Position numbers and translations under genes: made by a program. The notes under the pieces are model-generated. The model did no database searches and was not told the DNA's origin. It saw only the letters and a program-made list of their open reading frames with translations. Below, piece after piece: positions 36,134-44,737 of a DNA stretch of 64,000 bases. Source of the stretch: Hyalangium ruber (lineage in GTDB: Bacteria > Myxococcota > Myxococcia > Myxococcales > Myxococcaceae); NCBI RefSeq assembly GCF_034259325.1, contig NZ_JAXIVS010000019.1, forward strand, positions 109,305 through 173,304. The letters run 5' to 3'. Positions within the stretch are counted from its first letter, which is position 1. Each line of letters begins with the position of its first letter.

Positions 36134-37948
36134 ATGGGGAGATGGCGTTGGCTGGTGCTCATGGGGATGCTGGGGCTGGGGGCATGTGGGCCGGAGTCCG
36201 CCCCGAGCCTGCCGGAGCCCCCGGACCGCACCGGCGAGAATCCCCTGCCCACCACCCCGGACGGGGGCACGCCTCCTTCGGAGGATGCGGGCACGCCGGA
36301 CACCGGAGCGCCGGACGCGGGAGCGCCGGATGCGGGCAAGCCCGACGCCGGAGCGCCGGACGCGGGGCCTCCTCCGCTCGAGTTCCCGCCGGTGCAGAGC
36401 CGCATTCCGTCGTTCGACCTGCAGATCGCTCCCGAGCACCTGGCGTGGCTCGAGCAGAACCCGGAGACGGATGAGACGGTGCCCGTGACGGTGGTGCTCG
36501 ACGGCGAGAGCGCGCCGGGACAGCTGCGCTTCCGAGGCGCCAGCACCCGGACGCTGCCCCAGAAGAGCTTCAAGATCGAGCTGGACCCGGGCTACGAGTT
36601 CGCCGACCGAGACCACTTCGAGCTGCTGGCCGAGTGGTACGACAGCGGCAAGCTCACGGAGAAGTTCGCGGTGGACCTGTACACGGCGATGAAGCTGCCG
36701 GTGCCCCGCGCCAGCTACGTGAAGGTGAGCATCAACGGCCAGCCCAACGGGCTGTACGTGGACATGGAGCACGTGGGCAAGGACTACCTCAAGCACCACG
36801 GCCTGGAGCGCAACGCCTCCATCTACCGCTGCGGCCACCGCAACTGCGAGATGACGCCACGCCCGGGCTCGTACCAGACCGACTTCGAGAAGAAGACGAA
36901 CGAGGACACCGGCCGCGCGGACCTGGACACGTTCCTGGCCTGGGTGAACCGCTCGGATGACGCGGAGTTCGAGGCGAAGCTGGAGCGCCACGTGGACGTG
37001 GAGGCGTACCTGGGCAACCTCGCCGCCGACATGCTCATCTCCAACAACATCGTGGAGGACTCGCGCAGCTACTGGGTCCACGAGCACGGCAAGGACCGGT
37101 GGCAGTACGTGCCGTGGGACCTGAACAACGCGCGGATGCTCTTCTGGCGCACCTGGGCTCCCACGGATCCGCCCATCGAGGACCGCTGGGCCCAGCCCTT
37201 CACCCTGTATGACCCGGGAGTGCAGGACCTCTACGAGCTGCGCGTGGGGGAGCGCCCCTCGCAGCGTCCGACCTGGAGCGTGCTCGCCACGCGTGTGTGG
37301 GACCGGCCGGCCCTGCGCGCCCGGATGCTGGCGAAGCTGGAGGCGGCGCTCGCGGGTCCCTTCTCGGAGACGAAGGCCAACGCGCACATCGACGCGCTGT
37401 GGGCCCGGGTGAGCTCGGAGCTGGCGAGTGACCCGTACATCTCCCCCGAGCACCTGGCGCGGGCGCGGGGCTTCCTGAAGCAGTACGTGCGCGAGCGCCG
37501 CGCCTTCCTACAGCGCGCGCTGCAGGACCTGAAGGCCCATGGCAGCGGAGCGCTGGTCATCCGGGAGATCAACGCCGGCAGCGCCGGCTACGTGGAGCTG
37601 TACAACCGTGGCACCGCGACGCTGTCGCTCCAGGGGTACGAGGTGACGAACGACCTGCGCGCCACCACGCGGTACGCGCTGCCGGCCCTCACGCTGGAGC
37701 CGGGACAGACGCTGCGGCTCCAGGCGGATGGGAACACGGCCGCTGGCCCCACGCACCTGCCGTTCACGCTCTCGCGCCAGGGCGGCGAGGTGGGCCTCTT
37801 CAACGGCAACCTCGTGTCGAGCACTGGCAAGCCGCGCCTGCACAGCCCGGAGGATGTCGTGTACTACGGGCCACTGGCCTACGGCACGGTGTACGGGCGC
37901 AAGACGCCCGCGAGCGAGGACTTCGAGCGCCGGCCCCTGGTGCCGTGA
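36134..37948 (+). CDS. CotH-kinase-family lipoprotein with lamin-tail domain
   Basis: The 604-residue product has a lipobox (GLGAC, Cys 18), a Pro/Asp/Ala repeat linker ([14 protein letters not shown]), then a CotH kinase region: [22 protein letters not shown], the conserved Glu in [15 protein letters not shown], and the metal-binding [10 protein letters not shown]. The C-terminus ([32 protein letters not shown]) is a lamin-tail-like domain. CotH proteins in Bacillus phosphorylate spore-coat proteins; here the enzyme would sit on the cell surface or periplasm. GGAGG lies upstream of the ATG. Confidence 0.88.
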   Translation: MGRWRWLVLMGMLGLGACGPESAPSLPEPPDRTGENPLPTTPDGGTPPSEDAGTPDTGAPDAGAPDAGKPDAGAPDAGPPPLEFPPVQSRIPSFDLQIAPEHLAWLEQNPETDETVPVTVVLDGESAPGQLRFRGASTRTLPQKSFKIELDPGYEFADRDHFELLAEWYDSGKLTEKFAVDLYTAMKLPVPRASYVKVSINGQPNGLYVDMEHVGKDYLKHHGLERNASIYRCGHRNCEMTPRPGSYQTDFEKKTNEDTGRADLDTFLAWVNRSDDAEFEAKLERHVDVEAYLGNLAADMLISNNIVEDSRSYWVHEHGKDRWQYVPWDLNNARMLFWRTWAPTDPPIEDRWAQPFTLYDPGVQDLYELRVGERPSQRPTWSVLATRVWDRPALRARMLAKLEAALAGPFSETKANAHIDALWARVSSELASDPYISPEHLARARGFLKQYVRERRAFLQRALQDLKAHGSGALVIREINAGSAGYVELYNRGTATLSLQGYEVTNDLRATTRYALPALTLEPGQTLRLQADGNTAAGPTHLPFTLSRQGGEVGLFNGNLVSSTGKPRLHSPEDVVYYGPLAYGTVYGRKTPASEDFERRPLVP

Positions 37949-37987
37949 GGGGTTGAAAGGGACCGAGGCTGCTCGTTAGGCAAGGGC

Positions 37988-38335
37988 ATGGCACATCCCG
38001 CGACATACGAGGCGACTGCGGAGACCTTCGAGGCGCTGGTGCTCCAGCCGAAGGACGAGCTGGTGGTAGTGGACTTCTGGGGCGAGGGTTGCCCCAACTG
38101 CGACGTGTACGCGGCGGCGGAGCCCTCGCTGCTCTCCGAGCTGGAGGGCGCCCCGATGCGCGTGGTGAAGGTGAACGCCTACAAGCACGAAGAGCTGGCG
38201 CTGCGCTTCGGCCTGTTCGGCATCCCCACCTTCCTGCTGTTCCGCGATGGCAAGCTGCTGGGGAAGATGAGCCAGTACTACGGCCGGGATTACTGGCTCG
38301 GTGTCGTCCGCGAGCACCTGCCCCGCGCCTCCTGA
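37988..38335 (+). CDS. Thioredoxin-like protein with CPNC active site
   Basis: The 115-residue protein has the thioredoxin fold pattern VVVDFWGEGCPNC (Cys 35, Cys 38), VVKVNAYKHEELALRFGLFGIPTFLLF with the cis-Pro, and GKLLGKM. The active site CPNC replaces the usual CGPC, which should alter redox potential. It starts 40 bases after the CotH gene. Confidence 0.88.
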   Translation: MAHPATYEATAETFEALVLQPKDELVVVDFWGEGCPNCDVYAAAEPSLLSELEGAPMRVVKVNAYKHEELALRFGLFGIPTFLLFRDGKLLGKMSQYYGRDYWLGVVREHLPRAS

Positions 38336-38354
38336 GCGGGGCGAAGGACTCGAT

Positions 38355-39626
38355 TCAGGCCGGTGGGGCCTCTTTGACAGGCGCCGCAGCCTCAACCGGC
38401 GCCTCGTCCTTACTGGCCTTCGAGAGTTCAAGGCTCCGCAGCACGAGGGACTTCAAGGCCCAGATCTGCGCGATGTTCTCGATGTAGACGCGAGAGAGCC
38501 CAAAAGCGACGGGGGCCTCTTCGATCGCGAAGCCAGAAACGAGCTGCTTGGCTTCCTCGGCCGGCACCCAGGTGACGATGCTCTTGCGCTTGGCATTGCT
38601 GAAGAAGCGCAAGAACCACTTGGTGGGCTTGCGGTAGGAGATGTTGAAGTAGGCGGTGGTGTCTCTGTAGAGGATCTCTTCGGGGTTGGCGCCACCCTTG
38701 ACGCAGATGTCCCGAATGAGCCCGAAGAAGTCGAGTTCCTCCTGGGTCGTCTCAATGGCCATCCGTTGCTTCTCTTCAGCGACGGCTCCCTTCACCTCTT
38801 CGAATGGCCTCGCTGACTCTGGCTTGATGACGTTCTGAGCGGGCTCCCCGGTCGCCTCTCCCGTGTCACGCAGACGCTGGATGCGCTCCTTGAGCTTCTC
38901 GAGGAAGTCATCGCCCATGACCCGGAGCAGCGCTGGCTCGATGGCTTCCTTCGCGACCTCTCCCAGCCGGGTCATCACAGCGCCCGTCCGCTTGCCCTTG
39001 TAGACCTCCTCGGTCAGCCACCGCATGAAGCCTTCGTTGTCAGCGGGAGAGCGCAACGCGGCCGAGAGCCTGTCGATCATGGCCTGGCGGTAGCGACTGT
39101 TCTCCGCGTCCGTGACCAGGGTCTCCGCATTGAAGGACTCGCGGCTGAACTTCGAGAGGAACTTGGCGACCTTGGACCAGTCGGTCTTGGTGTCTTCGAG
39201 GGAGAAGCTGAAGAAGGGCTCGCGATCCATCTGGTTCGGATTCTCGAGATCTCCGAAGAACAGATAGTGGCAGCCGTCCGTGATGATCCCGAAATGGAGA
39301 TCCGCCATCTGCGCGATATAGCGAGCCAGCTGCTGTGACTTGGCCATCAAGTCCGTACCGAGCGGCTTGGTCTCGATCACCATCAAGGGCTTGGCACCGG
39401 TCTGATCAAAGATCGCGAAGTCCATGCGATCCTGGAGGCGCTTTCCATCCCCTTGAGTGAACTCCGCCGCGTATTCGAGGCGGACCTCTTTGGGAATGTT
39501 GGGGTCGTACCCAAGCAACCGGATGAACGGAACCACCAGTGCCATCTTGGCGGTTTCTTCGTTGGTGATGTACTCCCGGTTCTCGTTGTACCGCTTGACC
39601 AAATCGAGAAGCTGATTGGCTTCCAT
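38355..39626 (-). CDS. Stand-alone HsdR-N-type (PD-D/ExK) nuclease-like protein
   Basis: The 423-residue product begins like type I restriction R-subunit N-terminal domains: NEETAKMALVVPFIRLLGYDPNIPKEVRLEYAA, then the nuclease core DRMDFAIFD (Asp 69) and VIETKPLG (Glu 85, Lys 87), and YLFFGDLE. There is no helicase part, so it is not a full HsdR. The C-terminal half has a second domain (TAYFNISYRKPTKWFLRFF, a winged-like or DNA-binding region) of unknown type. One sample line (39241-39300) is about 52% GC against about 70% in the neighbouring operon, which suggests recent transfer. It is inserted beside a toxin remnant. Confidence 0.75.
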   Translation of the reverse strand: MEANQLLDLVKRYNENREYITNEETAKMALVVPFIRLLGYDPNIPKEVRLEYAAEFTQGDGKRLQDRMDFAIFDQTGAKPLMVIETKPLGTDLMAKSQQLARYIAQMADLHFGIITDGCHYLFFGDLENPNQMDREPFFSFSLEDTKTDWSKVAKFLSKFSRESFNAETLVTDAENSRYRQAMIDRLSAALRSPADNEGFMRWLTEEVYKGKRTGAVMTRLGEVAKEAIEPALLRVMGDDFLEKLKERIQRLRDTGEATGEPAQNVIKPESARPFEEVKGAVAEEKQRMAIETTQEELDFFGLIRDICVKGGANPEEILYRDTTAYFNISYRKPTKWFLRFFSNAKRKSIVTWVPAEEAKQLVSGFAIEEAPVAFGLSRVYIENIAQIWALKSLVLRSLELSKASKDEAPVEAAAPVKEAPPA

Positions 39627-39671
39627 GCTGTACCTCCCTCGGACCTGTGGAAGGTCCCCCCGTTGAGAAGC

Positions 39672-39818
39672 CGCATCGTACAACAGGATGGGAAGCCGCG
39701 CGCCACCCCTGAAGACACTGGGGCGCCGCAAAGAATCGCTCTCAAGAAGCTGGCCAACGAGATCGCCACACCTGGCACGGAACTGCACCAACTCGTCACC
39801 CAAGGCAAACCGCGATAG
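39672..39818 (+). pseudogene. C-terminal stump of an AHH-type toxin gene
   Basis: The frame reads RIVQQDGKPRATPEDTG, then IALKKLANEIATPGTELH and QLVTQ before the stop. It closely matches the end of the intact toxin at 62516-63871 (HRIVLQELRDATASC ... RALKRLADQIATPGTELN then QLVTRQ). The AHH catalytic His pair and everything upstream are gone: the sequence instead passes into the 5' end of the nuclease gene on the other strand. It lies 11 bases before an immunity gene. Confidence 0.75.
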
Positions 39819-39829
39819 GTGCTCCCTGC

Positions 39830-40393
39830 ATGCCGCTGCGTTACTTCGCGCTGTCCGATGATGTGTCCTTCCCCCACCGCTGGCACCTTGCCACGCCAAC
39901 GGACAGTCAGGGCCACGAGGTGGACGACTGGCAGTTCAGTGACGGGAAGCCGCTACAGCTCCAGGGACGCTTGAGGGTTCCAATCGAGCATGCAGGCAGG
40001 CCCTTGGACTTCTCCGAAGCGGGGATCAAGATCCCCGTGCTCCACATCCGGGCGGCCAATGCGTTTCTGGAGATGGCGCCCACCGATGTGCAGGTCATCC
40101 CCGTCGAGATCGAAGGCTACCGGGACCAGTATGTGATCCTCGTGGCCACGCGACTGATCCGCTGCATTGACGAGAAGGCCTCCAAGGTCCAGCTCTGGAC
40201 CCCTGAAGACGGCTCGCCCCACAAAGTAGGGAAGTACTACGCCGTCGATGATCTCCGCATCGACAAGGCAACGGTAGGCGCCACCCAGGTGTTCCGCCCA
40301 GAGGGCTGGTCCGGAACACTGATCATCTCTGGGGACATCAAGACCGCGCTGGAGCGCATGGGCGCGACAGGAACGAAATTCGAGGAGGTATAG
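39830..40393 (+). CDS. Imm11-family immunity protein (orphan)
   Basis: The 187-residue protein resembles the Imm11 (DUF1629) family: PLRYFALSDDV, PHRWHLATP, SDGKPLQLQG, LDFSEAGIKIPVLHIRAANAFLEMAP, VQVIPVEIEGY and WSGTLIISGDIKTALERMGATGTKFEE. In myxobacteria such genes usually follow AHH-nuclease toxins and protect against them. Here only the last about 49 codons of the toxin remain directly upstream, so it is an orphan immunity gene. Confidence 0.78.
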   Translation: MPLRYFALSDDVSFPHRWHLATPTDSQGHEVDDWQFSDGKPLQLQGRLRVPIEHAGRPLDFSEAGIKIPVLHIRAANAFLEMAPTDVQVIPVEIEGYRDQYVILVATRLIRCIDEKASKVQLWTPEDGSPHKVGKYYAVDDLRIDKATVGATQVFRPEGWSGTLIISGDIKTALERMGATGTKFEEV

Positions 40394-40400
40394 CCCTTCC

Positions 40401-42617
40401 TCAGTAGAACCAGACGCAGGTAGCGGCCAGGGCCCCTCCCGCCGTGAGCGGTCCGTACATGAGCTTGGGCCATAGGTTGTCCTCGTAGAGGACGAAGCCC
40501 ACCTCACTGTTCGTCGAGAACAGCAGCGCGTTGAGCGACAGCAACAACAGCAGCACGTACACCAGGATGTAGAACCACTCGAAGTAGACCAACTGCGCCG
40601 TCCCCATCGACTCGCGCAGCGACACGTGCTGCAGCACGGCGATGAAGAAGAACGTCCCGTACGCCCCGATGATGGTGCTGGCGTTGAAGCCCAGGCGCTC
40701 CATCAGCCCCTCCCTGCGACTGCTCAGCATCAGCACCGCGAACATCAGGAACAGCAGGATGACCAACGGCAGCACGTGGCCGATGACCGGATTGGTGAAC
40801 ACACGCCGCGCGCTGATGGTGAACCGCAGCGTCAGCACGTCCCGGAAGAGGTCCGCCTGCCTCAAGCCCAGGTCGCTGTTGATCACCCGCTCCACGTGGC
40901 TGAAGAACGACTCCTCCAGCTGCCAGCCCGGCAACCCGATCGCGTTGCCCACTCCCGGCAGTGCCGAGGTGATGATGTTGTCGTAGGCCGAAAGGTCCGG
41001 GACCAGGATCACCGGCGCGTCGAACGCCCGCGGCACCATGTCGATCTTGATGCTCTCTCGATCCAGCGGGAAGTCCCTCGCATCGAACTTCTCCGGCAAC
41101 TCGAGCTGGAAGCTCCAGCCAATCACCTGGTTGCCCTCCACCTCCTTGCGGAAGAGCTCCTCCATCTCGACGGACAGCGCTCCCGGGAAGTCGACCCCCA
41201 CGCTCGGTGGCAGCGCGTCCGCTGTCTCCTGAGGCGCCTCCTCGCGGGCCGCCGCGAGGACCGTCATCCCCTGGGCTCCGCCTGCCGCCTTGGCCGTGAC
41301 GGGTGCCCCAGTTGGCGCGTCTCCCCGCGCTTCCTGGCGATAGCTTTGCCAGACGATGCCCGTCAGGCTCAGCGTCTTGTCCGAGGACGAGATCTGACTG
41401 ACGTGGATGCCCGTCGGAACCACGACGAGGTCATCCCGGCGATGGACCTCCTGGAGCCGCGATCGGTTCTCCTGGATGAGCCGGTCCACCTCCGACGCGG
41501 AGATGATGGCCGGGACCTGGGCCTCCCCGAGGCTGCCCTTGTGGGCCAGGTGCCACGTGTAGCCCACGGCGCCGCAGAGCAGCGCGGTGCTGGCGGTCGA
41601 CAAGATCCACAGGGAGCACTGCTGCCGCTGCTCCACCTTCAACAGCATCGCCAGCCCGATGAGGGCAAACAGCATCACCGAGAACACGATGGCCAGCCGC
41701 CACTTCGCCAGCCCCTTCTCGCCATGGAGCGCCGAGCCCGCCACCGTCACGGTACACATCGCCCAACCGGTCTTGGAGAGCGCCTCGCACCAGGCCCACG
41801 CGGGCCCCTGGGTCATCGGATCCTCGATCCGCAGCGAGAGGCTCCCCGCCCCAGGCGTCTGGACCCACTGGCTGATCTGCTCCAGCTCCGCCGAGTCGTG
41901 GGTGCTCGCCAGTTGCTGCAGCGTCCGCCCCTTGACCACGTCGGTCCAGTTCGGGTGCGACAGCAGCCGCCCCTGGCGCGTCATGACGAACGCATAGCCG
42001 CCCCGCCCCAGGTCGAGGTTCTTCACCAGGTCCGTCAACGTCTTCAGCGAATAGTTGGCGAAGGCCACGCCCGCGAAGCCGCCCTCCGCGCTCAGGGGCC
42101 GGGTGTGCTCCGCGAGGATGGCGCGCGTCATCGGGTCGTAATAGGGCTCACTCCACCCCTCCCCCTCGCTCTTGGCCCGGTGGTACCACTCCGTCTCGGG
42201 GCTCCGGGTGGTGTAGTCGTAGGAGGGATCATCCTCCAGGCTCGCGGGCGACAGCTTGCCGTCCTTGCGCACGCAGTAGGGCGCGAAGCGCTGATGGTCG
42301 GGCGTGGTGGTGGGGTCGAGCGCGTAGCCGAGCTGCTTGAGCCGCGGCTCGGCCCGCATCATGTCGCACAGCCGGGAGGAGACCTCTTCGCGGCTGAGTG
42401 CCGCCCGGTCCATGCGCGCCACCTGCTCGCTCAGCACCATGAGCCGGTGGAGCGAGTCATCCACGCTCTGGATGGCCAGATGCGAGGACTTGCGCATCCT
42501 GTCGAGTTCACCCTGCAGCGTCCGGCGCTCGTAGGACTCATAGCCGTAGCCCAGCGCCAACAGCGCGCCCAGCGTCAGCACGAGGAACGCCCCCCACTTC
42601 TTCATGTTCCCGGACAT
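40401..42617 (-). CDS. dCache sensor domain fused to pentameric ligand-gated channel-like module
   Basis: The 738-residue protein has: an N-terminal membrane helix (residues 8-25); a periplasmic dCache domain about 40-300 (GWSEPYYDPMTRAILAEHTRPL, GVAFANYSLKTLTDLV, GYAFVMTRQGRLLSHP); a helix at 306-327; a short basic loop; another helix at 335-357; a soluble region 358-605 with IVWQSY and DARDFPLDRESIKIDM (516-525), the FPxD signature of Cys-loop receptors; and four final helices at about 609-631, 643-664, 674-701 and 717-737, matching M1-M4. No regulator or kinase domain is present. It follows the chemoreceptor gene by 11 bases. The channel reading is by motif and topology, and needs structure-based confirmation. 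Confidence 0.72.
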   Translation of the reverse strand: MSGNMKKWGAFLVLTLGALLALGYGYESYERRTLQGELDRMRKSSHLAIQSVDDSLHRLMVLSEQVARMDRAALSREEVSSRLCDMMRAEPRLKQLGYALDPTTTPDHQRFAPYCVRKDGKLSPASLEDDPSYDYTTRSPETEWYHRAKSEGEGWSEPYYDPMTRAILAEHTRPLSAEGGFAGVAFANYSLKTLTDLVKNLDLGRGGYAFVMTRQGRLLSHPNWTDVVKGRTLQQLASTHDSAELEQISQWVQTPGAGSLSLRIEDPMTQGPAWAWCEALSKTGWAMCTVTVAGSALHGEKGLAKWRLAIVFSVMLFALIGLAMLLKVEQRQQCSLWILSTASTALLCGAVGYTWHLAHKGSLGEAQVPAIISASEVDRLIQENRSRLQEVHRRDDLVVVPTGIHVSQISSSDKTLSLTGIVWQSYRQEARGDAPTGAPVTAKAAGGAQGMTVLAAAREEAPQETADALPPSVGVDFPGALSVEMEELFRKEVEGNQVIGWSFQLELPEKFDARDFPLDRESIKIDMVPRAFDAPVILVPDLSAYDNIITSALPGVGNAIGLPGWQLEESFFSHVERVINSDLGLRQADLFRDVLTLRFTISARRVFTNPVIGHVLPLVILLFLMFAVLMLSSRREGLMERLGFNASTIIGAYGTFFFIAVLQHVSLRESMGTAQLVYFEWFYILVYVLLLLLSLNALLFSTNSEVGFVLYEDNLWPKLMYGPLTAGGALAATCVWFY

Positions 42618-42628
42618 CGCGCCTCACT

Positions 42629-44455
42629 TCACCTGAAGCGATCGAAATCTCCCTCGCCACTCGCCGCGGACGAGGGCGCGGCCTCCACCGTCGCCACGAC
42701 CGGCTCGGCGGGCGGAGGCGGCATCATCGGCGGCAGCTCCACCGCCAGCGGGGGCAGCTGCACCAGCAGCTCATCCGAGAAGCCCACCCGGAAGAAGCCC
42801 GTCAAACGCTGCAGCGCGTTGGCCTGCGAGGCCAGCTCCGCCGCCGCGCTCGCCAGCTCCTCCGCCGAGCGCGCGTTGCCCTGCGTGGCGTGCTCCACGT
42901 GAATCATCGCGTGGTTCATCAGCTCCACGCTCGTCGACTGCTCTCTCGTCGAGCCCGCCACCTCCGTCACCAGCTGCGCCGTGCGGTGAATCGACGGCAC
43001 CAGGTCCCTCAAGAGCCGCCCCGATTGGTCCGCCACGCCCATGCTCGACATGGCCAGCTCGCCAATCTCCCGCACCGCCGACTTGCTGCGCTCGGCCAGC
43101 CGCCGCACCTCGCCCGCCACCACGCTGAAGCCCTTGCCGTGCTCGCCCGCGCGAATGGCCTCGATGGCCGCGTTGAGCGCCAGCATGTTCGTCTGGTGCG
43201 CCAGCTCTTCGATGAGCGACACGTTCGTGGAGATGCGCCGCATGGCCGCCACCGTCTGCCCCACCGCCTGGCCGCTCGCCTCCGCGTTGAGCGCCCCCAC
43301 CCGCGCCATCTCCTCCATCTTCTTGCAGCTCTCCGTGTTGCGCTGCACCGAGACGCTGATCTCCTTGAGCGTCTGCGTGTTCTCTTGAATCGCCGTCGCC
43401 TGCTCGTTGGTGCCCTGCGCCAACGTCTGCGAGGAGGAGGCCAGCATCGCCGACGCCGTCGCCAGCGAGGAGGCCCCTGCCCGCACCTCGGCCACCACCT
43501 GCGTCAGCCGCGTCACCATCTCCGCCAGCGCCTTGCCCAGCGCGTCCTTCTCCGAGCGCGGCTCCACCCGCACCATCAGGTCGCCATGGGCGATGCTCAC
43601 CGCCGTGGCCACCATCTGCTGCAGCGAGCGCACCATCTCCAGCGTCGCCCGCAGGAGCTGCGCCGCCTCGTCCTGCGTCTGCGGATCCACCGGCAGCGCC
43701 TGCTCGCCCTCCTCCAACAGCTCCAGCTCCCCGCGCGCCAGCCGCGCCGTCATCCGCGTGAGCCGCGAGATGGGCTCGACGATGATGCGCGAGAGCTTCC
43801 ACGCCACCGCGATGCCCGCGCTGCTCAGCGCCAGCCCCAGCAGCGGCAGGAAGAGCCGCATCCAGAACATGGAGGACTGGGCGCTCTGGTTGGAGAGCGC
43901 CGCGAACTGGCGGTGCAGCGCCATCAGCTTCGTGACCGAGGCCTCCAGCCGCCCCAGCGACTCCTCCAGCTGCGCCACGTCCACCGGGGTGTTGTTCAGC
44001 ACCCGCTCACGCACCGGCTGGAAGCCCGCGTACGCCACCTCGAAGAGCGTGAGCGCGGCGAGTTCCTCCTCCTGCAGCTTCTGCTGATCCAGCTCCTCCA
44101 GCGTCTCGGTGAACTCGGGGTCCAACGTGGACTGCCACTCCCTCTTGTAGCGGGCCATCACCGCGCTGAGCGCCACGTCGTGCTCGCGCGCCCGCTTCAC
44201 CAGCGTGCCGCGCTCCTCCTCCGTCAGCGAGGTGGCCCGCGCCAACAACCGCAAGTCCCCCGCCAGCGCCTCGCGGTGCAGGTTGCCCTCCTCCAGCCCC
44301 AGGATGGGCAACAGCATGAAGCTGTAGAGGGTTTCGTACTCGGACTTGAGCGTCCCCGTGCCTCCCAGCGCCACCAGCGTCATGGCGATGACCGATACCG
44401 GGATGAGCAGCGCAATCAGGGCCAGCTTCCAGAACAACTTCAGGCGACGGACCAT
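42629..44455 (-). CDS. Methyl-accepting chemotaxis protein
   Basis: The 608-residue protein has a membrane helix ([20 protein letters not shown]), a helical periplasmic region rich in Glu/Arg (four-helix-bundle type), a second helix ([19 protein letters not shown]), a HAMP domain ([19 protein letters not shown]) and the coiled-coil signalling domain with the hairpin tip [19 protein letters not shown] and the sequence [20 protein letters not shown]. The Pro-rich C-terminus has no CheR-docking pentapeptide. It is the first gene of a two-gene operon with the dCache/channel protein. The open frame runs far upstream on this strand, but that part is antisense to the next gene. Start may be ATG at 44455 or 44467. 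Confidence 0.92.
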   Translation of the reverse strand: MVRRLKLFWKLALIALLIPVSVIAMTLVALGGTGTLKSEYETLYSFMLLPILGLEEGNLHREALAGDLRLLARATSLTEEERGTLVKRAREHDVALSAVMARYKREWQSTLDPEFTETLEELDQQKLQEEELAALTLFEVAYAGFQPVRERVLNNTPVDVAQLEESLGRLEASVTKLMALHRQFAALSNQSAQSSMFWMRLFLPLLGLALSSAGIAVAWKLSRIIVEPISRLTRMTARLARGELELLEEGEQALPVDPQTQDEAAQLLRATLEMVRSLQQMVATAVSIAHGDLMVRVEPRSEKDALGKALAEMVTRLTQVVAEVRAGASSLATASAMLASSSQTLAQGTNEQATAIQENTQTLKEISVSVQRNTESCKKMEEMARVGALNAEASGQAVGQTVAAMRRISTNVSLIEELAHQTNMLALNAAIEAIRAGEHGKGFSVVAGEVRRLAERSKSAVREIGELAMSSMGVADQSGRLLRDLVPSIHRTAQLVTEVAGSTREQSTSVELMNHAMIHVEHATQGNARSAEELASAAAELASQANALQRLTGFFRVGFSDELLVQLPPLAVELPPMMPPPPAEPVVATVEAAPSSAASGEGDFDRFR

Positions 44456-44737
44456 GGCGCGAGGCATCCAGGGCAGAGGGATTCGGGCCTGGATCAGAAT
44501 TTCCGACTGAGAAGGATTTTTCGACCCCAAGCAGGCAACAGGCCCTGGTGTTGCAGGGGGCGTACCGGGGCTGTCACCCGAAGAAGACCAGACAACTCCT
44601 AGAAATGCCAGGGGGGTACGGCTTCCAAGCGGGAAAGTAGGACCCGGGGTGGCCTCTCCGGTGGGTTGTCCGAAGCCTGGACGGCCGGGGAGGGCTCTCG
44701 CCCGCTCCGGGGGGAGAGTGCCAGACTGCGGGCCTCC

